From Blautia sp. Marseille-P3201T (lineage in GTDB: Bacteria > Bacillota > Clostridia > Lachnospirales > Lachnospiraceae): a stretch of 64,000 nt of DNA. Under the pieces are notes generated by a model. That model had not been told where the DNA came from. It did no database searches and saw only the letters and a program-made list of their open reading frames with translations. This document shows positions 16,632-25,049 of the stretch, one piece after another. The translations under genes were made by a program, and so were the position numbers. Numbering within the stretch: the stretch's first letter is position 1; every line of letters starts with the position of its first letter. The DNA is taken from contig NZ_LT635470.1 in NCBI RefSeq assembly GCF_900120295.1, forward strand, positions 806,001 to 870,000, given 5' to 3'.

Positions 16632-17528
16632 CTATTTTTTTTCATTATTTCTTCTCAGGATTTCATCATCGATGAAATCCTGAAATATTGCATAATCTCT
16701 TATCCCATTACCGACCTTTTTCATTTTTTCAAGGATTTTATTTTTCTGATTATCAGAGAGGTTAGTCTTGGCATTTTCTGCTTCATTCATCCAATGTTGA
16801 ATTTCTTGTCCTACTACGCTTTTAATTCCTTGATTCTCGGCAACAATTGTTCCCCTGCCATTCAAAATCTGTGTGTTTGTCCACTCTTCCTGTTCTTCCA
16901 TTGAATAAAATGTTACAATCATAATTCCTAGCAGATTAGATATCGTGAATGAAGTTTTTCCATTATAAGCAGAATACGAAGTAATACTCCTATGCATAGC
17001 TACACTTGGATTTTTTTCAAAATCATAATTACTTGCACTTTCAATTCTATCAAAGAAAAACATATGATTCTGAATATCTGAAACATCTTGTCTCTTACCC
17101 AAAAGATAATCTCTCATGATGTTCTCAGCTCTTAACATTGTCAGTAGTATTTCCTTATCAAAAGTCGCATCACAAGAGTACTCTTCCAAATCTAAATATA
17201 AACTTCTCCAACTTAGTGAAACTATAAAACAAGTTAAATTCTCGTCATAACTGAATTCTCGCTGCTTATGATCTTGCCACGGATTAAAAATATTACTTGC
17301 AAACCAACGTTCCTTGGCACTAAATAGTTCCTCGCAGTCATGGCACAGCATATAATGTTTTTCTATATCCTGTGCTACTTTATTGGGTTCATTTGTTACT
17401 CGAATATTACCAAGTGCTGTCTTTATCATTTTTCGTCCTACAAAACGCTGAACAATATGACTAAGTTGAAGTTCCTTATTTTGCCTACACAAAGCACATT
17501 GGCCATATACTATTTTCTCCTTTCCCAC
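16632..17528 (-). CDS. HNH-like zinc-ribbon protein, possible nuclease
   Basis: 298 residues. The N-terminus has CALC (11-14 region), then LQLSHIVQRFVG, then LCHDCEELF: a two-CxxC arrangement around a Ser-His-Ile, as in HNH-type nucleases and their inactive relatives. The remaining ~220 residues are not recognised. It lies in the island between the R-M locus and border B, with the ATG or GTG region at 17528 preceded by GGTGGGAAAGG. A defence role is suggested by position only. Confidence 0.55.
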   Translation of the reverse strand: MGKEKIVYGQCALCRQNKELQLSHIVQRFVGRKMIKTALGNIRVTNEPNKVAQDIEKHYMLCHDCEELFSAKERWFASNIFNPWQDHKQREFSYDENLTCFIVSLSWRSLYLDLEEYSCDATFDKEILLTMLRAENIMRDYLLGKRQDVSDIQNHMFFFDRIESASNYDFEKNPSVAMHRSITSYSAYNGKTSFTISNLLGIMIVTFYSMEEQEEWTNTQILNGRGTIVAENQGIKSVVGQEIQHWMNEAENAKTNLSDNQKNKILEKMKKVGNGIRDYAIFQDFIDDEILRRNNEKK

Positions 17529-17713
17529 CTCAATATTCCTCCATACATTTTTCTATTGCTTCTAAGTAGTCCACTACTACTAAGGATTTCTCCCAACACG
17601 TTTGCATTTATCCCGATTCCGCTCATGAGCCTTAGTAGTCGAAACCGTAGTAATTCCAAGGATTTCTACCATATTCTGCCCTGTGTTGCCCCAGTCTATG
17701 AAGATATGCATTA

Positions 17714-17930
17714 TCATAAAACTGGAGTGCCGTGGCAGATGAATAATACTTTTATCATTTGCTCCTTTTTGTCCGGAAATGCCGTATTTTACAAGGATTT
17801 CCGGGTTTATTGTTATATTGTTGTTTACTTATCAGCTAGGCAAATTATAGCATAATTTAGCAAGTTGTGACTACCTGTTAGTAGTAGAAATAGTAGTAAA
17901 ACGGGAAGTCTTACTACTAAGACATTTTCA
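17714..17930 (-). repeat. Attachment-site-like border B: second regenerated LMW phosphatase 5' end
   Basis: On the minus strand AAAGGAGC precedes an ATG at 17758 encoding MIKVLFICHGTPVL and a stop (17714-17716). It resembles border A at 3225-3440 over about 200 bp in the same orientation, including CCGGAAATGCC, the TAGTAG repeats and a CTTAGTAGTAAG end. Codons differ between copies (ATA-CTT against GTA-TTA, GTG against ATC) while the encoded KxLFxCHG is kept, which points to coding constraint. Sequence on its left side carries AAGGATTTCTACC and AAGGATTTCTCCC repeats, possible recombinase arm sites of the first element's other end. Confidence 0.6.
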
Positions 17931-20217
17931 ATACACCGCAAGTCATCTCAGAAGTATGTTTTGAAAAAATTTCATACGAAATAGTATCTGGTACATTTTT
18001 AAACACTAATACAGATGGAAAAGCCATTTTAGTATTATGCTTCAAATATCCCAAATGAACAACTAAAACATCCTCGTCTTCTTTTTCATATATCTCGTAA
18101 CAAAAAATCTGATTTATACTATCTTTGTATTTTTGCTTGCTCTCCTCATATTCTTCTTTAGCAGATGGCTGGCTAAAAGGCGTGTTTATCTTGTAATTAA
18201 TTCTTGGTGGCATCATTGGATATCCTGCATAACCAATTATATTCTCTGTTTCTCTAATTTTAAACACCGATTCGGTAAATTGCATTTCTATGAAATCGCC
18301 AATCGTCAAGATACCCTGTATCGGTAGTTCTTCCTTTTTTACGATATTCCCTTTCCCTAAATGAAGTTTCACATCAATATCTTCATCAAAGGTTGTTCCC
18401 TCATTTGCCAATACCAATTCTACAATCTTGTAACTATCTATAATTCCTAAGAATTCACGATATTCATTTAATTCCTCTATTTTCCAATATATGTCCTCTA
18501 TTTCAGAATAGTGCTGCTTCTCATCCTCTCCTCCATTCAATGTTGATCCACCACCTAACATTGGACTAATTAAAGATTTTGAAACAGTTAGATTCCCCAC
18601 ATTCTTAATTTCCGGTACATCGACACCTTCTGAGAATATATCTACAGAAATAATGTAATCCAAAGCATCTTCTGATTCATCACCAGCAAGTCGTTCAATA
18701 GCAGCTACTCTCACAGTTTCTGAATCGTTACCACTTAATACGATGGTTCTCCATCCTTTTTTATTAAACTTAGCTGACAACTCTCTTGCCTCATCAATAC
18801 GACTGCAAAAAATCAGGCCTTTTACTCTTTCTCCACTATATCCAAAAAATTCCGCCTGTTTCATCACATTTAAAACACGTTCATCAGATGTCAAATATCT
18901 GAAATTCTCAACCTTCTCTTCAGACGATTTTCCAGCATCAGCAATAACTTCCAGATCAGTAATTCCAAAGTAATGAAACGGACACAGCAAGTCCTCTTCC
19001 ATCGCATTTTGCAAACGAATCTCATACGCAATCTGGTGATTAAAAATCTCATAAATATTTCTGCCTTCCAGATTATCATCACGCTTGTCCGGCGTTGCTG
19101 TCATACCCAGCCATAACTTCGGTTTGAAATAATCCATAACTTTTTTGTAGCTATCCGCAGAACTATGATGAGCTTCATCTATAATAATCAAATCCCAATG
19201 TTCTTTTTTATATCTACTCAAAGTCTCCTTTTTACTTAATATCTGGACTGTTGCAAACACAAAATCAGCATTATAGTCTTGATACTTACCAGTAACCATC
19301 CCCATAGAAACTTTGCCATCAAATACTTTTCGATAAGCTTTTAAAGCTTGCTTTGCAATCTGATTACGATGAACCAAGAATAACACTTTCTTAAATTCAA
19401 GTTCTCTTGCTGCAAATGCAGACGCATAAGTTTTACCAGTTCCCGTTGCAGAAATCAACAAAGCTTTATCCTCGCCAGTTTCATAAATCTTTCGAAGATT
19501 ATTTATAAAACAAACCTGCATAGAATTTGGTTGCAGACGATATACTTCCAATGACAAAACTTCGGCTTGCTTTGCAATTTCTTTTTGTCTCTGAATAATC
19601 TTATTTTTTGTATAAACATTCGTATAAACTTCAATGAACTGCTCGAATGCCAATGACTGTTGCGCATTCCATAACTGATCAAATTCTTTAACTACATTTT
19701 GTGTATATTCTCCCTGCTTTTTAGAAATAATCTTCGTATTCCATTCCCGATTTGTTGTAAGTGCACTAAGAGTCATATTAGAGCTTCCAACAATAATACG
19801 ATACATTTCCTCTTTTTTAAAGATATATCCTTTCGTATGGAAACCCTCTTTCGCATTCTCAGTTACAAACATTTTCAGTTCAATATTCTTAAAATTCGCA
19901 AGAATACGCAGTGCCTTTGGATCACTAAAGGTTAGATAATCTGTTGTAAGAATTTTTCCAGGAATGCCACGCTGCTCCAATTCTCTAAAAGTCTGGAGAA
20001 GCGGTGTAATTCCACCCAGCGTGATAAACGCCACACTAATAGCAAATTCTTCACATGCCAAAAGCTCATCTTCGATAGAGGAGATAACCTTTCGTCCTTC
20101 TTTATAGTTGTTCGATACAAACTGTGGCTTATAGGCCAAGTTTGATGAAATATTTTGGTCTATAAAAGCTGTAGATAATCCTTTTTTTAATTGTTCTATT
20201 TGTTTAATTATTTCCAT
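17917..20217 (-). CDS. PLD-nuclease / SF2 helicase fusion (defence-type)
   Basis: 766 residues. The N-terminal ~190 form a phospholipase-D-type nuclease: HTK at 127-129 and GSSN at 144-147 (HxK...GSxN). The SF2 helicase follows with Walker A SATGTGKTYAS (256-263), DEAH (347-350), TAT (373-375), and motif V-like DIFSEGVDVPEIKN (about 528-541). The usual motif VI (QxxGRxxR) is not found; that region reads LISPMLGGGSTLNGG. The C-terminal ~150 residues are unassigned. Related proteins occur as restriction-like anti-phage factors. It sits directly next to border B, the same position the nuclease-ATPase pair has next to border A. Confidence 0.8.
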   Translation of the reverse strand: MEIIKQIEQLKKGLSTAFIDQNISSNLAYKPQFVSNNYKEGRKVISSIEDELLACEEFAISVAFITLGGITPLLQTFRELEQRGIPGKILTTDYLTFSDPKALRILANFKNIELKMFVTENAKEGFHTKGYIFKKEEMYRIIVGSSNMTLSALTTNREWNTKIISKKQGEYTQNVVKEFDQLWNAQQSLAFEQFIEVYTNVYTKNKIIQRQKEIAKQAEVLSLEVYRLQPNSMQVCFINNLRKIYETGEDKALLISATGTGKTYASAFAARELEFKKVLFLVHRNQIAKQALKAYRKVFDGKVSMGMVTGKYQDYNADFVFATVQILSKKETLSRYKKEHWDLIIIDEAHHSSADSYKKVMDYFKPKLWLGMTATPDKRDDNLEGRNIYEIFNHQIAYEIRLQNAMEEDLLCPFHYFGITDLEVIADAGKSSEEKVENFRYLTSDERVLNVMKQAEFFGYSGERVKGLIFCSRIDEARELSAKFNKKGWRTIVLSGNDSETVRVAAIERLAGDESEDALDYIISVDIFSEGVDVPEIKNVGNLTVSKSLISPMLGGGSTLNGGEDEKQHYSEIEDIYWKIEELNEYREFLGIIDSYKIVELVLANEGTTFDEDIDVKLHLGKGNIVKKEELPIQGILTIGDFIEMQFTESVFKIRETENIIGYAGYPMMPPRINYKINTPFSQPSAKEEYEESKQKYKDSINQIFCYEIYEKEDEDVLVVHLGYLKHNTKMAFPSVLVFKNVPDTISYEIFSKHTSEMTCGVLKMS

Positions 20218-20407
20218 CTTTCACCTATTTATCAAAAAGCACTTGTAAAATATCATTTTTTAAAATCACACTGGATATATTGACATTTACATAATCAACA
20301 CTCTTCATATAAATTATCGATCATTTGCATTCTCAAAATACTTTTTCAGTCATAAATCTATTTCTATAAATATACCATAATATCGGCAATAAATGCAATT
20401 TTTTACA
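20218..20407. other. A+T-rich upstream region of the helicase gene
   Basis: About 190 bp with no gene; it should hold the helicase promoter, but no box pair stands out. Its right end is the first copy of the IS66 target duplication. Confidence 0.4.
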
Positions 20408-20476
20408 CAATATCAGTAAACGCAAAATAGCGAGTACCTTGACATTTTTAGGCGGCTGCTTTGCAGCCACCAATAT

Positions 20477-22096
20477 TTAAGCTTTGCGGATTCCTGCCGG
20501 AAGTTTTTCTGACCATGGCAAAAGATTTTCCAAAAAGGAACAATCCCTGTCATCCATGTGTTTCGGCATCTCTTCCAAGAGATGCTGCACATAATCAAAA
20601 GGTTTCAGATTATTGGCTTTTGCAGTTTCTACAATACTGTAAATGATTGCGGAAGATTTGGCTCCATGGATCGTATCGATCATCTGCCAGTTCTTCTTTC
20701 CGATACAGAAACCACGGATTGCCCTTTCGGATGCATTATTATCGATCGGAACATCTCCATCTGTAAGAAATACCCGGAGATATTTTTCCTGATTCAGTGC
20801 ATAGCCAACAGCATCACCAAATTTATCCTTCTTGGACACATTTATAGTTTTTAGGTACGCAAAAAACGCATCCACAAGTGGTTTGATAACCGCCTGCCGT
20901 TGCTTAAGCCGTTCATCAGAAGAAAGGTCCTTCAGCTTCCCTTCTTCCCGATAGATTGCCTGAATCTGTTTCATCAAAAGAAATGCATTGGATTCCTTTT
21001 GATAGGATTTCGAAATCAGCTTTAAGGCTTCATCAAATCTGCGGCGACAGTGCACCCAGCATCCGGCAATGGTCAGTTCTTCCAACTCTTTTTCTAAAGT
21101 ATGGTAGACCTGGTAACCGTCTGTTACACAGATGCCGTCGTACCCTTTTAGGAATTCCCGTGGATGGGATGCATTTCTCGTCTGCTGGTATTCATACAGG
21201 ACAATCTGCCGTTTTTGATACAAATGTCCGGAACGGTATACCCACATCCAGCTTTTGCTTCCGGCTTTGCGCCCGTCATGGTTTACAAGCACCGGCGTTT
21301 CATCTGCCTGGATGACGTGGTAGAAATACAATTCTTTATGAAGATAATCATAAAGGATTGATAGATATTCCTCTGCCAAACGTATGCACCAGTTTGCCAT
21401 GTTCTGCCTTGTGATCTGCAGGCCATAACGCTGGAATTCCTGCTCCAATCGATAGAGAGGAACTGCGTTCACATATTTTCCATTGATGATCGCAGCACCC
21501 AGAGATGGTGATACCAGACTCCCATGCAGTAACGTCTTTGGATGGTCTGCTTTCACCATGTGTTCATCTGTTTTGCTGGCATACACACCGATGTGATGTT
21601 CTTCTACTTCTACCTTCGCAGGTACGAAATGATATTTTCTGGAAATGGCATCCGGTAACTGTTTCCAACCCCTGACACCGAATTCCGCTTCCAATTCCTC
21701 CGCGGACAGATAATGGTCGATCCGTCTGACCGGAAGCCCGGAAAGATCTGCTTCTTTCTTTCCCTTACGCTTCGGCTGCTTTGGAGACTTCAGTTCCAGA
21801 TCCTCAGGCTCTGCCGCATTAAGATCACAGACTGCTTCTGCTTCATTGAAAAAGACAATCGTTCCGTTTACTTCTCGAAAACAGATCTGACTGGTATCTT
21901 CCATTTTTTCAGAAGACCTGCCAAAACGGTTCTGCTTACCAAGGATCACCTGTTCCATCAGAAGCTGCATTTTTTCATTCGATGCGTGAAGCTCCTTTGT
22001 TAAAGCATTCAACTGTTCCTGCTGTTGTAAAAGAAGCTGGATAAGAAACGACTTATCAACGTTATTTAATTGTTCCTCCGTATAATTGACTGCCAT
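20477..22096 (-). CDS. tnpC: IS66 transposase TnpC
   Basis: About 539 residues from the ATG at 22096 (GTGAGG upstream); the frame opens two codons earlier with TTG. N-terminal coiled-coil region (LLQQQEQLNALTKELHASNE), a DUF-like zinc-finger segment, then the IS66 DDE core (QADETPVLVNHDG with the first Asp, VTDGYQVYHTLE with the second, NNASERAIRGF with the Glu) and the conserved C-terminal domain. It is separated from tnpB by an unusual ~290 bp gap. Confidence 0.93.
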   Translation of the reverse strand: MAVNYTEEQLNNVDKSFLIQLLLQQQEQLNALTKELHASNEKMQLLMEQVILGKQNRFGRSSEKMEDTSQICFREVNGTIVFFNEAEAVCDLNAAEPEDLELKSPKQPKRKGKKEADLSGLPVRRIDHYLSAEELEAEFGVRGWKQLPDAISRKYHFVPAKVEVEEHHIGVYASKTDEHMVKADHPKTLLHGSLVSPSLGAAIINGKYVNAVPLYRLEQEFQRYGLQITRQNMANWCIRLAEEYLSILYDYLHKELYFYHVIQADETPVLVNHDGRKAGSKSWMWVYRSGHLYQKRQIVLYEYQQTRNASHPREFLKGYDGICVTDGYQVYHTLEKELEELTIAGCWVHCRRRFDEALKLISKSYQKESNAFLLMKQIQAIYREEGKLKDLSSDERLKQRQAVIKPLVDAFFAYLKTINVSKKDKFGDAVGYALNQEKYLRVFLTDGDVPIDNNASERAIRGFCIGKKNWQMIDTIHGAKSSAIIYSIVETAKANNLKPFDYVQHLLEEMPKHMDDRDCSFLENLLPWSEKLPAGIRKA

Positions 22097-22184
22097 AACC
22101 AAACCTCACTTTCCTAAGTGGTATTATAGCAGAATCAACAGTTTTTGGCTATTTTTGCATTCTGTTACCTTCGTTACTTTGACG

Positions 22185-22251
22185 GTGGATAACAGTCATG
22201 AATACCTGAAGATAAAAGCCAGAATTTCAGATATTTATGACTGTTATCCAC
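22185..22251. repeat. 27-bp-arm hairpin between tnpB and tnpC of IS66
   Basis: Arm at 22185-22211 (starting GTGGATAACAGTCAT) pairs with 22225-22251 (ending ATGACTGTTATCCAC). The first 15 bp are perfect and the rest has a few mismatches, with a 13-nt loop. It lies in the noncoding gap 22097-22389, where most IS66 elements have none. It may be a nested miniature element or an RNA structure that controls tnpC. Confidence 0.7.
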
Positions 22252-22389
22252 AATCTGAAAAGTTTTGGAATCCAGAGTATCATAGAAACTCACAGAAAAC
22301 TTTCAGGATGTGAATAACTTTCAATTTTATATTGCACTGGGTAACCCGGTGTGGATGAAAGTGATTTTATTTTCTATGTTTTGCACAAA

Positions 22390-22752
22390 TCATAAGGAGA
22401 ATCCAGGATCAGGAACTTCTTCTATGGGATGTCTGGCAACGATTTCCAGACCCTGCATCAACATTCGATACTGGTCTGTGCTGATCTCCAGCGCTTCCTC
22501 CTGTGTACGAGGCCATCGGAAGTTCCCATTTTCAATCCGCTTATACAGAAGGAGAAATCCATCACCTTCCCAGATGAGTCCTTTTATCCGGTCCGTACGC
22601 TTACCGCAAAATAAGAATAATGTATTCTTATCATAAGGATCGAGCTGGAACTGAAAACGTATGATTCTTGCCAAGCCGTCAATTCCTCTGCGCAGATCCG
22701 TAAATCCAGTTGCCAGATACACTTTTTTGAATCCGGTACCATCATTGAGCAT
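22390..22752 (-). CDS. tnpB: IS66 accessory protein TnpB
   Basis: 120 residues with the IS66 Orf2 signature (VYLATGFTDLRRGIDGLA, LFLFCGKRTDRIKGLIWEGD, GFLLLYKRIENGNFRWP). It is required for transposition in characterised IS66 elements, though its biochemical role is not settled. The start overlaps the tnpA 3' end by 11 bp, indicating coupling. Confidence 0.93.
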   Translation of the reverse strand: MLNDGTGFKKVYLATGFTDLRRGIDGLARIIRFQFQLDPYDKNTLFLFCGKRTDRIKGLIWEGDGFLLLYKRIENGNFRWPRTQEEALEISTDQYRMLMQGLEIVARHPIEEVPDPGFSL

Positions 22753-23107
22753 TTCTGATCACTCCCAAAAGTGTACTTAGAAAGGAGGCAGAAGCCTGGT
22801 CGGTGATTTCCAACGTGAGGTTGCTTCCACTTCTGATTATGGCAGCGATTTTATGCTCTGAGGTCGTATTTACCGGATGGAGTGCAGAGGAAGGAACTTC
22901 TACAAAGGCTTGTGTATGCTCCGCAGTTTCTAAGTAAGCCTCACGGACTTTCCGGAGTCTCCAGTAGTAACTCGCTTTTGTAATGTCGTGCAGCTGACAC
23001 CATTCATCGATTTTCATTCCCTGTGGACGGTTTTGACAGTCTCGGATCAAATCAGCCCATTCATTCAGGCGGGTTTGCTGTGCAACTAAACTTGTGTGAG
23101 ATTTCAT
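22742..23107 (-). CDS. tnpA: IS66 accessory protein TnpA
   Basis: 121 residues with a helix-turn-helix of the IS66 Orf1 kind (RLNEWADLIRDCQNRPQGM, KIDEWCQLHDITKASYYWRL), probably binding the IS ends. It is the first gene of the IS66 operon, about 100 bp inside the right inverted repeat, with AGGAGGTGAGTC before the ATG. Confidence 0.88.
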   Translation of the reverse strand: MKSHTSLVAQQTRLNEWADLIRDCQNRPQGMKIDEWCQLHDITKASYYWRLRKVREAYLETAEHTQAFVEVPSSALHPVNTTSEHKIAAIIRSGSNLTLEITDQASASFLSTLLGVIRNAQ

Positions 23108-23260
23108 GACTCACCTCCTGTGATAAAGTCTAAAAAGTTGAGTACTAAACTATTTAGACTTTGTAGTGATGAGTCTATTATCTCACATCGGATGATTTTG
23201 AACAGGTACTCGCTATTTTGCGTTTACCAATATCATACTTTTATCTTACCAATAAAGAAA

Positions 23261-23392
23261 CAGCCGGGTTCCGGCGAAACTTATTAAAGTGCCCTAATCA
23301 CAAAACAACCATTTTAAATTTTTCAAAAAGTCAGCAGATTGGCACTTTGGGCAGACATATTCCTTTTTGAATTACAGTTTGTGGAAGCTTAA
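23261..23392 (+). repeat. Remnant right end of an older IS4-type copy
   Basis: Similar over ~130 bp to the right end of the adjacent IS4-type element (24845-24975), sharing TTCCGGCG, AATTTTTCAAAAAGTC and GACATATTCCTTTTTGAATT. It ends in TGTGGAAGCTTAA, a decayed version of the intact end TGCGGAAACTCAAG. The younger copy inserted into AAATAATAG directly beside it. Confidence 0.65.
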
Positions 23393-24984
23393 AAATAATA
23401 GCTTGAGTTTCCGCAGTTCTGTCCACAGAACACCCAACCAGTCTTGCTGTTTATACACAACTTTTCAAAAATGCCCAAAATATAAGGAATTCTATCTCTT
23501 TTTGGTGTAAAATTAAAGTGACCAAACGATAACTTTACTAAACAAAAAGAGAAAGGATCCCTTATGGCTAATTTTACATCAAAAACCTACCAAATGAAAC
23601 GGGAAATTTTAACTTTTTCCAATAAATTTTCCAAAAAGCTTCCCAAACCGGAACGAAAGTTTATGGCTGACATGAATTATGGTATGCTTGCTTCCAACAG
23701 TTGTCTGCTTACAGACATTGTTGACCAGTTACATGAGCATTCCAAAAAGATTAATAGCGTCGACCGCCTTTCCAGACATTTATCAAAAGGCACACCAAAA
23801 GACGCTTTAGATGCTTACCTGGACAACATAAAAAAATGGTGTCCGGCTCACCCTGTCATTCATATCGATGACAGTGATGTTGTAAAACCGGATGGTTATA
23901 AATTTGAGTCTCTTGGACGGGTACGTGATGGTTCTGAGAGTACCGCTGCAAAAAATGTTTATAAAAAAGGGTATCATGTCACAGAAGCCACTGTACTGAC
24001 CAACAGCAATCATCCGGTCAGTCTTTTTTCAGAAATACATTCTTCAAAGGAAAAAAGCTTTACATCCATCAATGCTATTACTTTTTCTGCCATGGAGCGT
24101 GCAGCTGCACGCTTTGATAAAGCAACCTTTGTCATGGACCGGGGCTATGACGATAACAAGATGTTCCTCAAGCTGGACTCCATGGACCAGGAATATGTCA
24201 TCCGTCTGACTGCAAAGCGGAAGCTTTTATATCATAATAAATGGGTATTTGCCACCGAACTGCGCAACCGGAGAAAAGGCAAAGTAAAGCTTCCTCTTTT
24301 CTACAAAGGGAAAGAGCACGAGGCTTATCTTTCCCATGTAAAAGTACAGATCACTGCATCCAGAAAAAATATTTATTTAGTCCTTGTTTATGGCGTTACG
24401 GAGCACCCTATGATGCTTGCAACCAATAAAGAGATTAAATCGAAAAATGATGTGATAAAGGTGGCAAAGCTTTATTTTTCCAGATGGCGCATTGAAGAAT
24501 ATTTCCGCTGCAAAAAGCAGATGTTCCAATTTGAAAACTTCCGGGTACGGAAGCTCAAAGCAATCAATGCCTTAAATTTTTATATCACTTTATGTATGGC
24601 ATTTCTGGCACATCTTTCCATGAAGCCGGAAACGAATGCCCTTAAGGCTGCCATTATAAAAAAAGCAGCTCCAATAAAAGTAAAAATATCTTTCTGCTAT
24701 TATCGGCTGGCAAAAGGTGTTTCCGGCATACTGGCTTATGCAAAAGAAGGCATTCGGCTATGGTTCCGACCGAAACGGCCTGCATACCGTCAGCTTTGTC
24801 TTAAGCTGGTAGTTTAAACAGACAGGAAAAATACGTCTTCCAAAGTCCGGTTCCGGCGGGGCTTATTTAAGTGCCCCTAATCGCAAAACTGCCATTCTGA
24901 ATTTTTCAAAAAGTCGGCAGATTGCTCTTTAGGCAGACATATTCCTTTTTGAATTACAGTTTGCGGAAACTCAAGAAATAATAG
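23393..24984 (+). mobile_element. IS4-type insertion sequence with 9-bp target duplication
   Basis: Element at 23402-24975 with perfect 14-bp terminal repeats (CTTGAGTTTCCGCA and its complement), flanked by AAATAATAG at 23393-23401 and 24976-24984. One DDE transposase gene fills it. The intact ends and duplication suggest recent insertion next to an older relative. Confidence 0.85.
23564..24817 (+). CDS. IS4-family DDE transposase
   Basis: 417 residues. Catalytic Asp candidates are in VIHIDDSDVVKPDG and TFVMDRGYDDNK, and the C-terminal Glu is in YFSRWRIEEYFRCKKQ, the YREK-like signature of the IS4 superfamily. The middle domain between the second Asp and the Glu is strand-rich, as expected. 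GAAAGGATCCCTT precedes the ATG. It appears full length, without internal stops. Confidence 0.9.
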   Translation: MANFTSKTYQMKREILTFSNKFSKKLPKPERKFMADMNYGMLASNSCLLTDIVDQLHEHSKKINSVDRLSRHLSKGTPKDALDAYLDNIKKWCPAHPVIHIDDSDVVKPDGYKFESLGRVRDGSESTAAKNVYKKGYHVTEATVLTNSNHPVSLFSEIHSSKEKSFTSINAITFSAMERAAARFDKATFVMDRGYDDNKMFLKLDSMDQEYVIRLTAKRKLLYHNKWVFATELRNRRKGKVKLPLFYKGKEHEAYLSHVKVQITASRKNIYLVLVYGVTEHPMMLATNKEIKSKNDVIKVAKLYFSRWRIEEYFRCKKQMFQFENFRVRKLKAINALNFYITLCMAFLAHLSMKPETNALKAAIIKKAAPIKVKISFCYYRLAKGVSGILAYAKEGIRLWFRPKRPAYRQLCLKLVV

Positions 24985-25049
24985 CTATTGTTTTCTAAGT
25001 ACTACTTGTGCTATTATAAGAAGGATTGAATTTAAGAAGGATGGTTATT

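Larger units (their letters stand above)
3231..17731. mobile_element. Putative integrative satellite-like element (~14.5 kb)
   Basis: Bounds are set by two directly repeated core sequences (TGCCACGGCACTC on the minus strand) at about 3229-3241 and 17724-17736. Inside are a Tn916-type integrase, excisionase-like proteins, a single phage capsid protein, a P4/D5-type primase-helicase and an AlpA-like regulator, plus defence cargo at both ends. There is no terminase, portal, tail, relaxase or type IV secretion gene, so it is neither a complete prophage nor a self-transferring conjugative element. A phage satellite or mobilisable island is the best reading. The second border belongs to the next element, so this looks like a tandem array. 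Confidence 0.55.
20408..23235 (-). mobile_element. IS66-family element with 8-bp target duplication
   Basis: Element at 20416-23227 with perfect 23-bp inverted repeats (20416-20438 and 23205-23227; outer end GTAAACGCAAAATAGCG). It is flanked by the direct repeat CAATATCA at 20408-20415 and 23228-23235, the 8-bp duplication standard for IS66. It carries tnpA, tnpB and tnpC on the minus strand. The perfect ends suggest recent insertion. It lies in intergenic DNA upstream of the helicase. Confidence 0.95.

Noticed and set aside
17560-17660. CRISPR-like short repeats (CTACTAAGGATTTCT, GTAGTAATTCCAAGGATTTCT)
   Set aside because: Only two or three irregularly spaced, variable copies and no cas genes. 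Better explained as recombinase arm sites near border B.
3231-17731. Complete prophage or Tn916-type conjugative transposon
   Set aside because: No portal, terminase or tail genes, and no relaxase, coupling protein or type IV secretion genes are present.
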